Source: Trochalopteron elliotii (Eukaryota; Chordata; Aves; Passeriformes; Leiothrichidae). Taken from it: DNA of 64,000 nt. Shown piece after piece: positions 10,958 to 25,450 of the stretch. The stretch lies in contig JANPWX010000215.1 in NCBI GenBank assembly GCA_024734555.1, positions 278,129 through 342,128 on the forward strand, given 5' to 3'. Within the stretch, counting starts at the first letter, position 1; every line of letters starts with the position of its first letter. Below the pieces are notes generated by a model. The model had not been told where the DNA came from, did no database searches, and was given only the letters and a program-made list of their open reading frames with translations. A program made the translations under genes and the position numbers.

Positions 10958-13900
10958 GTACAGACTTGCTACCCAGTATCTGCAGCCAGTATTTATTACT
11001 CACTTTTTTGGGTTGTTGCTACCTCTGTTTGCCACACAGCTGGCTGGGGATTTTCAGCACCAGTTCCACCAAAGAAAGGATTGATAGCTGGACTCAGGGG
11101 TCTGATTTCAGACACGTTAGACACTGGGGGAAGTACGGATTCTCTGGGAGCAGAAGTGGTCACAGTGTGGTCCTGAGCAGATGGCAGAGGCTCAGTGTAA
11201 CTGGATTGTGATGGACTGGGCTGCAAAAGGAGTTAAAATCTTAAAATTCTGTCTGGGCACAGAAGCTATGACAAAAAAAATGATATAATTACGCAGGAAA
11301 TTTTTCCTAAGCAATGTGTGAAAAAATGCTATTAACAGCATGTTGGTTACTGTGATTACTCAGTATGGAGCCATAATTTTCTGACAATGAGAGCATAATG
11401 AAAAGGCAAAGTAATGCCTTTGATTTTGCTACTAAGCTGAATTCATTCAATTTAAGCTAAATTCCAGTCACTACTTAGTCTGCAATACAAATAAAATAAA
11501 AAATGAGAGAAATTTTTTGGTAAATCACTATCACAGCTGCTTAACATCTAGTACATTCATTGGGCATGATCTTCAGTTTGTCCTATTTCTGGATAATAGC
11601 TGTAGCTAATCATTAGAATTTTAGAATTTACCTTGATAGAAGTGTTAAGCAGTCAACTCTGCTCTTCAAATTGCAACTCTTATATAAGTTGCCTAATATT
11701 TTAGTATATTCAAGAAGATTTGAAAGGACCTTAATACAGTATAGTACAAATAACTGCTTCATCAGACACTGATTACCTACTGAGAACAAAAGGGAATTTG
11801 ACACTATTCCATATCTTCTCGTTTACAGGCCACCACTGACAAAGTCAGTTTAAGAAAACTCTTTAAGAGTGATTGGAACTCAGTCTAGGTGAAATGTAAA
11901 GGTGCAGACAATTCATCAGTCCTTTGAATTTTGCATTTCTTCTCTAGGTCTACAAAAAGACTGTGTTTATTTATGATAGTAATTCAACAGTTTGAAGATC
12001 TAACCATAACAACAGCCAGCCACAGCCAAGTGTGTGGGCATCTAATCCTATATGACATATCTAAGAACCTACCTAAGAATCATTTCTGTTTCTTATCACG
12101 TTTTATAAAACCAGCATCTATCTAGGTCTACAATTATTTTTCTTAATGATAAAGAACATCAAAACTGACTCTCAGTGTCTCACAGATCTGTCTAGATATG
12201 TTATAAGCCCAAAACCTAATCAATCACACCTACCAAATGAGCTCTCATTCTTGGAAATTAACGTAGATTCTGAAAGTGAACTATTTAATTATGAATGATA
12301 TTATATAAACAATATAATGATAAAAAGGATTAGTAGTGGATAATCCATTGGCTCCTCCACAGTAAGTCAGTAATATTTAATTATCTCTAATCTGTATTCA
12401 ATTAATATTCAATTAACAGACAAGTATCATGGTCTGCTATATTCATTCCATGCAGCTACAGAGGTTTGTACATTATATATTTCAACCAGTTTATCCATCT
12501 TGTTATAAGGGCAAGCAAAGCCCATTTTGTAAAGCTCAAAATTCTTATAATTGACTATTTTAGGGAAAGCAATAAAAATGCCCTAAAAGAGTCGAGAAAT
12601 ATCCTAATCCCATGCTCTGACAGTGGCTGGAAAATGCCAGAGACCTAATGAGGGAGTTGAGGTGATACACACCTGCAGGAAATATTATCTATTGCATTAA
12701 AGCCCCCTCTGTCCTGTCTGTCTGAGCAGCAGCACTGCTTCAGAGAGCAGAACCTCGGTGCAGGTCAGGAGAAATTTAAGGCTGGAGAACAAAGAGTAAC
12801 AAATAAGGAGTCCTAGAAGTACAGCCCAATGTGGAAAGTGACACAACATCAAAGGTTTAATAACTTGGAAATATGGCTGGGAACAACATGGAAAGTGTGT
12901 GACCATGACAAGAAGCATTGTACTAACAATCAGCTTGCACATAAATAAATGTCTCATCCACTGTGCACCTGCCACAATAGAAATGTAAGAGTTTGTACTC
13001 ACTTCTAAGATGAATAAGACCTACAAAAAACGTAAGGACTGTTAGCATTTATTGCAACCAAGAGGCAGTATTGCCCTATTTCTTTTGTAAATGTTTGTTC
13101 TCAACAAATAAGTTCACTCTAACTTTAAAATTTCTTTTCAAACACTTTGGTCTAGTTATTATGCAAATGACATGTTATTTGCATAATAAAAGGTGAATGG
13201 TGACATGAAGATGGTAAAATATTTGAATTCAAATAAAGACACATATTTAAAAAACATTTGACAACTGTTACCTCTTTACTGACTGGGTAGCTAATTCCTT
13301 CCGTAGGAAGCATATCAATCTCTGAAGTGGTAATTTTAGGTAACTGGCTATTAGCATCTTTCCTGGCAATTTCAGATCCCAGACTTGGAGATGGAGATAA
13401 AATATTGTATTTTCTGGTGTACACTGTAGAATCATTCTCACAGATTTTTGTGATCAGTTTATTTTCCAGAGCTGCAAAGATTAATGAAATAATAACATTT
13501 TTAAAGGCTAATGAAAATAAGTCACATTCAGAGCAAGCTTTTAGTACAGTATTAGCCCTAAACCTTTAATCACAGTGATTTGGGAAAGACTATCCTCTGT
13601 AGTTATGTCAAAACATAAATGATAAGTACTAAAGCAACACAGTCTTTGAATTATTTTATTTAAGTGCCATGTTATTCTTTTAAGAACAAACACATAAAAA
13701 TACCAAGTCACTCTAGAAAGTGGAAGTCATAGCAGAGAAGAAAAAAAACAGTCAAAAAATGATGGTGAAGGAAAGAAAGTGTTTACATGTCAGAAAGAAA
13801 AAGAAAAACTGGGCAACAGTTTTCTACTGATTTGTGAAAACAAAAAACACCAGGGACTGGGAATATTTTTCAGTTGAATGCTGGAGTCTGAGTCAAAGCC

Positions 13901-16900
13901 TTAAATTTAATCCCAGCGGGAACCAGACTTTAGCTTGGATTCTTCTTAATGCCTTCAATCCAGACTTAACTTCATTCACAATCTCAGCATAACAAATAAG
14001 TTTATGCTCAGGAAAAGTATAGGCTGGTCTACAGTTAGTCTAGATCAATGTACCCTTTTTTTAATGGGTCATTATAGATTTCCTCTGGATTTTCTTCTGA
14101 TTTCACTCATAGCCACAGATTTTTTTCAACCATATACATTGAAATATACCATGTCTATCATATCCTATTCCCTTGTTTGTGGCTCCAATGTATTTTCTCC
14201 CTGGAATCAGGGTGAAAGCATAGGTTTCCTTATGGTTTTCAGAAACCACCCCCCCCAAAAAAAAAACAAACTAAAAAACCCAAAACAAAACAAAAACAAA
14301 CATTAAAGAGTGCTTGTAAGAGAGAGCAGAAGGATTCCAAGACTGACAAGACCCAGAAGAAAGAGAGAGAGTTTGAGATGTTACATCAAAGTGGAAGGAA
14401 ATCTGCATCTGTCTAGGATGAAACCATGTCCAAGCACAAAAGGAATGTGAAGGAAGGCTGATGCAATCTCTCACAAAAGAGAAGTATCCCAAAGAAGACC
14501 TGGGTTAGAAAACTGATGTTCATTGTGGTTCATTGTTTCTGCAAGAGGTAGAAATTTGGCAAAGGTTTCATTTGGCCAAAGATGATGTGAAAATAGAGTG
14601 AGCTTTATCCAAAAAAGAAATAAAAGCTGCCACTCAGCAGGCTGCCTTACCTGGCCATGGGAGAGGCCAGACTCCCTTACATGCTAATTTCCAGTTTCCC
14701 CTTATGGAAATAGTTTCTTTTACCTGAAAGCGTTATGAAGTCGTCTATCTGGTAAACATGTTCTTCATCAGGGTCTGTTGCAATGAGCTGCATTTCTTTC
14801 AGGAAATCATCATAATGAGGATCAGTCCTTTGCACAATCCCAATGACAAATGTCTCAATATTTGTAGCGTGGGCCTCTCTTACTACAGTATCCAGCCATA
14901 CTTTTTCACGAGCGTCCGCCTGTCCATCCGTTATGACAACAGCCACCTTCCTTACTGCTGGGCGTGCTGCCTGGAATAAGTGGATGGCTTCTTGGATAGC
15001 AGAAGCTGTGTATGTGCCTTCTCCTAAGTAGGGCATCTTGTCAACAGCTGATTTCAAGTACTCTTTGCCCGTGTATTGCTTCAGAGAAGACACCACGTCC
15101 ACTCTGTGGCTGAAGTTGATAATGCCAATGCGGGTTGTAGCGTGGTCGGCCGAAACCTTGTCAATGAATGTTTTCATGAAGGTTTTGATAATATTGAAGT
15201 TATTTGGCCCAACACTTTCTGAGCTGTCAATGACGAATACTAGTTCCAGTGGTGTTACTCTACATTTGATACCACAACCTAGAAGAATAACCATTTCAGA
15301 CATTTTTTTAGAAACCACCTTCAAAAAATTAATTTAACTCATACATCAGATTTACAGTCAGTTAAAACTCAATTAATTAATTTCTAGTTACTGGTACTGA
15401 TCACAGAAACAGGGCTGGACCAAATTATTTGGGGTATAGCTCTGGTAACATAGTGAGCATTGTTTTCATATCAATGTTATACTGACACAAAAACATGCAG
15501 GGGAAAAATCCACTCAGTCAATATAAATTCACTGTGTTTTATCACAACTACTTTTTTTCCATACTGGAATGCTTACCACATATTTCATTGATAAGTCTGA
15601 TAACATCTTCTCTCTGAAAAAGAGTAGTAATATGTTGTGTAGTCTAGTGTTAAGAATGCTGAAATATTTATTTATTTACAAAAATGCAGGCAATGAAATA
15701 TCTCACAAACAGCCTTATGTAAGATCATATAACCTTTAAATAGTTTCCCCAGATAAACTACTATTGCTACAAATAATTTATTTACCTACTCACCGAAAGA
15801 CCAGGTTCACCTTTTCTTCCCCCAGTTCCCTGAAAACATGTAGAGTGAGATAAGTAACAAAAGCCAATTTTTTCTAGTTTCTACTGTGTAAATTTAAGTA
15901 ATATTAAAATGTGTTTTACCTTTGGCCCTGGAGGCCCTGGATCTCCAATCTCTCCTTTGGCACCTTTGCTCCCTGGATCACCTTTATCTCCATAGTCTCC
16001 CTAATTTAAAACAACTGTATTAAATACAGTCATAGCTCCAGTTCTGTTGATTGTCAGAGTTGAAAGCAAGCTTCACTGAGCTGTAAAGATAAATTTTCTG
16101 GCTCTTTTGGTTTTATTAATGGTTTTTCTTGTATGCATTATAAGGAGAATATGTGAAATCAGGCTCAGAGAAAGCAAAATGGGCAGTAAAAGCATCTTTA
16201 AGAAATTTCTGTGAAAAAATACCTTAGTTCCAGTGGGGGAGTAAAGACACCTGTATGCAAATGTCAAGAATATATAGTATTTTCTGTTCTTTGATTTTCT
16301 TGAACTCTAAAACAATGTTTATACTGGACCTGTGCTAATTTAGACTTAAGAAGAACTATAACTGCCTCAGATCAGCCACTGTGCTGAAACTCACACCAGC
16401 TCTGCATAAAAGCCAAATGAACACCTGTGAGCTTTCAAAGGACAAATGAAGAGGCATGCTTGGTCTGTTAAATCCATTGGAAAATAATTTTCACATTTAG
16501 AAGCAATTTTGCACTTTTCCCTCAACTTACTAGAACTTTTGACTTCCAAAAAGTGAGAGGGTTCAACATTATGAGACAGTTTTCACATAATGCAGGTATA
16601 AAACATTTTAAATAAGATTCAGGTTCTAAATTAGACATTTCTTTCAAGAAGATGATTATGCTGGATAGTTTTTTTACTTCTCTCTGGAAATTACTAACCA
16701 GCTTACATTTATTTTGAAATGTTAAAGCTTATGAATTTATCTAATTACTGTCCATTATGATATTATTCCTCCTTATTACCCAACCAATGGAATCACACGG
16801 TCAGCTTCTGTGTTACAGCTTTCACTGTGGTGATTGGTACCAGTTTTAAAGAACCCTTTTGACTTTCTCAGTCTGATTCTGATCTTATTCAAACTGGTGT

Positions 16901-19900
16901 AAATCTGAAAATTGTAAATAGCTCCTCCACAGCATTAAGAAACCAGCTTCAACTAAGTAAGGTCTTGGAAGACCTCTTCTTATTCTATTTTGCAAAATCA
17001 TAATATCCAGCAAAGGATATTACTTTCCATTACCTGTCCATGAATTGAATCTAACATCATCGAGATTAATGTCAGCATTAATAATAATGGGAAAGCAAAT
17101 ATGATTTCCTGACTGTGGTGGTGTTGCTACTTTCTTACACTTAAATATACTAAACCCTGGTCTTTTTGGTATATATACAAAATTCCTGCAGAACTAAACA
17201 ATTCCTTTTCATGCGTGACAAGTCTGCTATAGTAATAGCAAACAGAAAAGTGAGTATTTGGAGAGATTCACATTGAATCACAAATATTAGTCAACATACA
17301 AGATGAATATGAAGATCAGTGAAAATATTGCTAGTTATTATTATAATATGTGGCATTTGGAATGTGAGTGAAAATAGAACTAGGGGGCAGAAATTTGAAT
17401 CTGTGTGAAAGAGCTTGATATTCTCATAAAAACTCCCAAGCTGTTAGATTTGAATAGCTAAGTGTAAGAAATTCTCACAGTTTTTGTGACAACTGGGAAG
17501 CTATTCAGTAAGGAAAGATTCAACCTTGGGCTTCAATCATTGTAGAAAACAAGTCAAATAAAACAAAGCCCTGAAATGACATTAATCATAAAGAAATTCC
17601 TTTCTTTGTCAAAGCCTGGCAAATAAAAGGACATTTTGTAATACCTGAAGAATATAAAAAAATAACTGAATACATGGTTTTAATAACTTAGAGTTATTCT
17701 CCTGCTAACAGGCATGACCTCCTTCTAGATTCTACTTTGTAATCTGATCCTTAATGACCATTTAAGATTTTCATAGACTTCAAAGCTGACAATGAGTAGT
17801 AGGTACTTACCTTGCTAGCTGTATAAGGTAATGTCTTTGTCTTCTGTTTCTCTTCAAAGACCTGTCACACCAAATAATCCAACAAAGGAAGAAAACCCCA
17901 TTTTTTTTCCTTGCTGCAAACCTAGGACTTACCTTTTGTCCAAGAAGGCCAGTTCCTACTGATCCCTTTGGTCCAGGAAAACCTCTATTTCCTTTTTCTC
18001 CCTGAACAAAATATGAAACTTAAGTTTAACTGAAAATTAATGTAAAATCTATGCTGTCTCTATTCACTTTAGAACACTCTGCATCATAGAGAAAGCCAGA
18101 TATTTGTATTTTGGGATGAAGCACACAAGTTTCAAGCAAAAAGTGGTCTAAAGCTGGTGAAATAAGCAATTGGCTATGATTCAAGACATACATGAGAACT
18201 TTATAAAGTATGTTATGAAGAATTTATTCCTGATTAATTAAATGAAAATTTGTCATTCCACAGAAAGAGATGAAAGTCAAAATAACTTCTCAGAGGCTCA
18301 GATAGTTATTCATCCTGTCTACAAGCAGTAAAATGAGGTCCAAACAAAAATTTCTCTAGAAATACACATTCATAACCTATCCAGGGCAGACTTTGTTTTC
18401 TGATCGTAGGTAAAGAAGATTACATCTCTACTCTTCACAGTGTGGGAAGCAGAACACCTTTCTGCTGATACTTCAAAAGGTAATATCAGTCCAGTCACAA
18501 AGCTCAAAATTGTTTATAAGGATTGCTACACATGCCCTGCTGGATGTACATAGACTTAAAAAGCACATCCTTGCTAGCAGCGTGGGCACACAACGTTATG
18601 AAGCACAGTTGTTATATAAACACAAAAAATTCTTCATAGCTTCTGGCTTCCAGCAACTTTCTTGCTTTATTTAATAGGGTAACACAAATATTTTTTACAA
18701 ATCAACAGTTGTATGCATTTTAAACACAGCTAGAAGTGATTATATTTCCTGCTACATAAATGCTTCGCCAAAATTCGCATTATATACATAATTCACATAA
18801 CAGCAGTGCCTGATGTAGGTACCAAAACCAGCTCCAGAGAATGTCAATGAGATCAGGAGCAGTTACCACATGTATCAAACCTAACTATGTACAAGTACAG
18901 GGTTAGTCGGTTCTATTTTCCAGTCAAGAGCTCTCACTGTCCCACTAAAGCATCTTTTTTTAATGCTTGTATTGGTGCTCACAAATGGGTCTAAAGGGGT
19001 CATATTGCTCATAATGGATAGAGAAATACAGAAGTGTTTCCAGCTTTATCCAGCCTTCACCTAAGGTGCACTAGTGCAGCAGGACTGATCACTGACTATT
19101 CCTGCTATGCTGAATAGGGGTTTATGGATTTCTGCAGGCAAAGAAACAGCTGCACACTGCACACCTAAGCCAACCTTCTCTTCCTTGTACCGAGGGCTCC
19201 TGGCATCCATAAGTTGGGAATTCACCAGGAGCTAGGTAATGAGATGCAGCTGCTTGAAGACACAGTGTACAGGTCATGTCCATGGATGGCTTTGCCTGTC
19301 CAGATTCCAGATCCTGCTGAGATGACAGCTTCTGCTTGCACATGGGTGCAGCGTGGTCCTGCCCTGTGCTAGGGAAAGGTATCCAAGGCACTCCACCATC
19401 CACATCTCCACTGGAGCACTGTTTTCACAGCCTTACCCTGTGAGTACCTCTTGGTCCACTAGCCCCAACTTGGGGAATTAAATGCTCTGCTTGCCACCAG
19501 GGCTACCTATCCCTGACTGCTAACCAGTAGCCTCTTGCCTCTGTAAGCAGAACTTCCTCTCTCCCCAGTTTCTTACAGCAGCAGCAATTCAGACACTATT
19601 ATGTACACGCTGGAGACTGAAAAACAGTGGATGTATCAAATTCCATAGCTGATCCACTAGCAGGATGTCCTGTAAATAGGAAATACTCCGAAGGTGATGG
19701 GATACACAAGGCAATTTATTTTGCACTGTTACAGCCACTGTCACAGTGGCTATTTAATCTAATTTCCTTTAAGTCACTTTTTAGCAGGATTGTGCTTCTT
19801 GGGGCCCTCATTTAGGTAATAATGCAAATGGCTTTTCAACACAGTGAAACAGGGTGCCAGTTTGTTTCAAGGCTTGCTGTTCAGCACTGGGACAGACTTT

Positions 19901-22900
19901 CCTTCCCACTCAGGTCATCACACAGCTTCCTGGTTAACACCTCTGCTGGTCTGCAGAGCACATACATACAAACCAAAATCAGGATATGCTGTATATTCCA
20001 GTGACCCTTCACTAGCATTAAATGTCAGACCAAACAAAATAGTAGATTTATTGCTGCCATTTGTTACTGCCCATTTGACATTGTTAGGATGGTGTTCAGG
20101 CAATGAAAACTGAATGAGACCTACTGTTTTAAGTAAATTCATACCCATATAGCTGACATTTCTCACAAGCACATATGTGAGTTTCATCCCTTAAAACATC
20201 AACTGCAGAACCAAATCCTGCTTCCTCCACTTGTGCAATAAGTATCAATCAACATTAGAAGGGTTTTCATAGATTCCATAACAGTACATTTAGCAAAACC
20301 CAAGAAATGTGCTGTACTAATTTAAAAATATTTATGTCTTTGACAGTTCAATCCATGTATGTAATTAAGTTCAAACTTGGCTACCGGTATTACCAAAATG
20401 AACGGAGTGCAGATCTGAGAATGTCTAGACTGTGGTTTTGAAAGGGAACCAAGCACAAAAAAAGAAAATCTGTGAATATAGGTATCAACATAAAGTAACT
20501 GGAAAACCAACTCATTTTTGGCATTCCAGTCTTACCACAGCAGACCAAGATCTTTCTCTATATATAAAAAAATATTTGGAGTGATATTGATAGCTCAAAT
20601 GGAGGAGTAAAGTAGCTTTAATCTGATGAAAAATGGCCAAAAAGAATGAAGTTTGATGTGTAAAGAGATAGAAGGAAAAAATAGACAGAAGATCAACAAG
20701 CATTAGTGGGTAGAAGAAACTGGCACTATCAGAGAAGACAGTTTGAAAAGTTGCTCAGAAATAAGCTGTTCCTAAGAATTATATAAAAATTGTCGTAATT
20801 TTAGAAAGAAATTTTTAAGGGAAGAAAATAGAAATGGCAAGACCAATCATACCTACACAATTCATGGAATGCTACAGAAAAAACAGCATTTGAGTTTGAT
20901 CCACCATATCACTACAGTTTTGTTTTCAAACCCAAAGACATTTCATAACCAGGACACATTACTTTCTAACATCCCTAAATTCAACAACCTTGCATTAGAA
21001 ACACGCCTTTGTTTGACAGTGTGTCAGCAAACCATGTTCTTCCACTGGAAAGCTTCATAATGAAACTGAGTTCTCTACACTAGTAAAACATGCTTTAGGT
21101 ATTTATTCACAACAGTGCCATCATAACATCTAGATATACATCTGTGTGTATCTAAACATAGAGACGAGAGAGACAGAGACAAGGAGAGAGAGAGAGAGAG
21201 AGAGAGAGAAGTGTACATGTGCATACTGACTATATTTTGGGTGACCCTTATCTTCTCACAGAAACAGAAAAATATTGTGAAATATGTATATTTTTTAAAG
21301 CATCATCAGATGCATTTGTTTGCTGAAACATTTTTGTCCAGAATGGCAATTGTGCTTTTATAATTAACCTCACATACCCATAGAATTAACAAATATATAT
21401 CCCAAATATTAGATTCTGGAAACACAGCAGAAATTATTATTAAAGGCAGACAGGAAAGAGTTTTCCTATACCATAAAGTGATACAGAAATGGCAATTTTT
21501 TTTCTGGTTTTCACAAGAATAGAGCAAAGAGCCTGTGGAGATTCAGCAAACAAAGGAAGAAGAGAAAAGAAAATAAGGAGTATTTTATGTCCTCACATTA
21601 AAATATGTATTGGCTTTGTCATTACTGATAACAATTAATACAGAGCCAAATTGCAAACACAGCAGAAACAAAGATCTAAACCATGTAGAGATCTCTGTTT
21701 AAGAAAGTCTGGGAAGAGGAGAAGTCAGAACCCACATAAGGGAGTTATACAATAAGGAAAAAGAAAGAACATAATAAAGTATGTCTTTATGCTGTGAAAG
21801 ACCTCAGTGAAATAAAAGGAAGAGCCCTCTGCAGAATAAAACCATAAATGATGGAACACAAATATAAAAATGGAAGACATTGAAGATGTAATCAAAGTAA
21901 ATCCTGAACAAAATAAATTCTGAAGGAAACTGTGCTTTTCTTGTAAAGCTTGTAATAAATAATTCCACAATGGACCAAAGAAAGATTCTCCTCTCCATCA
22001 TTTTGCAAACAACATGCATTTTCATAAATTTGTTTGTTTCAGAATGTCACTGTTTTCCAATGAAGACCTGTTTGCCAGTGAATTCCCTGATGGTTTTAGT
22101 ATCTACAGCCAAAATCACAGTATGGAGAGGCACCTTTTCTAACCAAACTAGAACATCACCCCTTTTACGGCATCACTGGTGGTTGACCACTTAGAGTTGG
22201 AGACCTGAGCTCAATACTCTTGATCCTGGGAAATATTCAATCCTATGCTCAATTTTAAACACACTGACTTAAGGAAAACAGGAGAAACTTGGGTTGCTCT
22301 CCACTGGAGCCTCCAGTTTTAATACATTTTTCCATGCATATATGACAAGGCAATTTAACAGCTGAATGCTCAGAATTTGTTGTCAGGTTTGTGTTTCACC
22401 TTTTAAGGGGGGAAGTTGTGGCTGGAACTGGGTGAGTAAAAACCCAATTAAGAGTACGTGGAAGACTGCCTAATTTCATTTATATTCCTACATGTCTGGT
22501 TTCACTTATTTTGCCACAGCAGATCCCCATTACTGCCTTTTACAAGTGCAAGGAGGAAGCACAAGTGCAAATCCAGAGGAAACTACAGACCTAAGTAGAT
22601 CAATAAAATGTGGCAGAGATAAGCCTTTTTCTCCAGATTAAATATATTTTTAATGACAAGAACAATAAGAGAGCAATTGGGTGCAAACATTACTGAAAAT
22701 GCAGCAAATAAAGTAAATACTGCATATCTTATGAATATGAAAATTAAGTGTAAAATTAACATTTGCAGGAGTTCACTGATCTAGTGGCAAAAATGGAAAG
22801 AACACAATGAATCTCTTTATGAAGCAGTTTTAGAAAAACTGAACAGATACTGCATTACCCTGGATTACCTTGTCTCCTTGTATGCTGATGCCAGGGGGGC

Positions 22901-25401
22901 CAGGAGGACCAGGCAAGCCTTTACGTCCCATAATACCCTATAACAGTCAGTGGGGCAAAAAAGAAGGATTAGGAAGTAAACTCCTGGTAACACTGTGAAA
23001 ATAATCCCAAAGTCCCTGCAAGTTAAAAAAGTAAAACCATGTCAAAGACTTTAGTTCTTATTCATCTTTGGTTTATGGTTTCTCACTGTGTCTCTTGGTA
23101 TATTACCCATGGCAAATTCTCAAGAAAGCAAAGGAACAATTAACCTGAAAATAATTAAAGAATAGAATTTACTCATGACATAGAGTGAAATTTGCCTCCT
23201 TTTTTCCCCACATAGAAGACAACAGAAATATTCATGTTTACAGAACAGCTCTGTGCAATTACAAAAGGGAGGCACAACAGCAGAGGCACAAAGGACCAGA
23301 GCAATAAAACCAGTATAAGTAAATCTGCCAGGCATTTTAGCTAGTTCTTGGGCACTATGGGCATATGCCAAGCCCTTGTGGTGCCACAGTCTCTAGGAGC
23401 ACCAGTCATTTAGAAAATCCTAAGTGGGCAAGGACAAGAGAAAAGCCAAAGCAGCACATGCTGATTTGTATCAATACAGTCAGTCAGGTAGAGCCCTTGT
23501 GTTTGCAGGCAGGCTAATCTAACATTTTGAAGTGAAAAAGTGAAGAATATCCTTTTGATTATATCAAGGCTAAATGATTTTCCTTTTTAAAATTTTTATT
23601 TTTAATTGAAAAGTTTTCAAAATTTGATCAAGCTTCACTAAAGTTTCTCTTAAGCTCAGGTTATACTTTTGGTTATTGTCTTATAATAAATAGTCACTGT
23701 GCTCCAGTACAATAGGTGGAAATTATTCAGTGGTATATATATTACCTAGATTTTGTATATGTTGAGTATTTAGGCAGAAGTACAAGACAACTTGGTCATC
23801 ATGAAATACAAATTTATAGTTCTAAAAATTTAACTTCTAGATATTAGTGATGCTTGAAAAGTGATCATTATCATCTCTGCAGGCAAAAAATTGTCACAAG
23901 TTCTCACAAAATCTCTTGTGAAAAACACTGTTTGTATATATATAAAGGGTGGACCATCTCAACCACTAGGCCTTCTCTTTGCCAGGCTGAACAATTCCAG
24001 TTGTCTCAGCCTTTCCTCATAGGAGAGGGACTACAAACAGGTCCTCACACTTGAAAACAAAATATTGTTCCCCCACAGAGAACACACTTTTCAGTCTCAA
24101 AGGCTTTGTGGAAAGAGCACATAGTGTCACACAGTTGTAGGATTTTGACACTCAGTCCAAACTTACTCTTTTCAAACAAGCTGTGTCAGTACGATTTACC
24201 AAGGCACTAAAAGTGTTGCAACTTTCAGAAAGCAAGGGAAAGTCAGACACATGCTGAAAAAGTACTCATGTCCTGTTGTTTATTGCAAATCTGGGGTTGG
24301 TAACAGCAATGTTTCTTCATTCAGATACTAGTTTATACAAAATGGCATTGGAGGGTTCTGTTACTCTCTGCAATTATGCAAAAAAGTTACAAAGATGTAT
24401 CTATCATTAAGGGAAAGTGGAGAAATATACACAATGTTTCTCCCCATTGACTTTGTAAAAATAATTGATGAATAAAAATGTAATAAAGAAATCCAGGCAA
24501 GTACTGACTTTCTTTTCTTATCAGTATGTCTTTTTGTAATTATAAATCACTTTAGTGGAGGGAGAAAAAATTGCCCAGATGTTGCATGCTGGTTGCTTAT
24601 AGAATTAACTTTTTTTTCATATTTCTTTCCTAATGGTTTTAATAACAAAATCAATTGGATTTAAGTTGATTGAGCAAAAATTGCAAACATAAAATTCACA
24701 TTTAACATATTTTCCAGCACAAAAGAATATCTTAGAAACAGGATAGATACAAGCAGAAGAAATGCATCATTTAACTAATTTACCAGCCTGATAGCTCTAT
24801 TCAATCTCCAGATGTAATCTCATAAAGTTTAGCTGCAAATGCAATTTTCATCCCATTAGTATTCTTCCTAATCCAGTTGGTAGAAGTGCATGGTTAGTGA
24901 CCATGTTTATATGCTTGATTTGTCCTGAAGCTGCACCAATGTAAATCAATAACTGATGAAGACCATTTGGTGTCTGAGAGATCAGGGTCTGGCCCTCAGC
25001 ATCACAAAAGAGCACAAAAAACTTCAACAGGGCATCATACCAACCTTGGGACCCATGCTTCCCCTTCCTGTAGGCCCCGGTGGCCCAGGGGGGCCTCTAA
25101 ATCCACAGTCTCCCTGAAAACAGTCACAGAAATGTCAGTCATCACCTAGTAAATGTTACATCTTCCATTCACTTACAAAGCAGTCAAACTACTGAGTTTA
25201 AAAAACAAGCCAAACAAATGCTACATAAATAAACAGCTGCTTTATAGATAAGTATTAAGAAAAAAAAAAAAAAAAAAGCCCAAAATACAGGCACCCACAT
25301 CATTTAAGCTCTAGGAGAAGAACATTATTTCCCAAGCAAATATCCATGTGATCAAAATCACCCACAGAGTTAGGGCTCTACTTTGCAGGCTTATCAGCCA
25401 C

Positions 25402-25450
<49 letters not shown>

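Noticed and set aside
11021..11022. Alternative donor GAG|GTAGCA in the linker exon
   Set aside because: Leaves phase 0, which would put the Kunitz exon out of frame; the GTGAGT donor at 11002-11003 leaves the required phase 1.
14758..15337. Plus-strand open frames over the VWA exon
   Set aside because: Antisense shadows; the minus frame has intact MIDAS motifs and matching splice phases.
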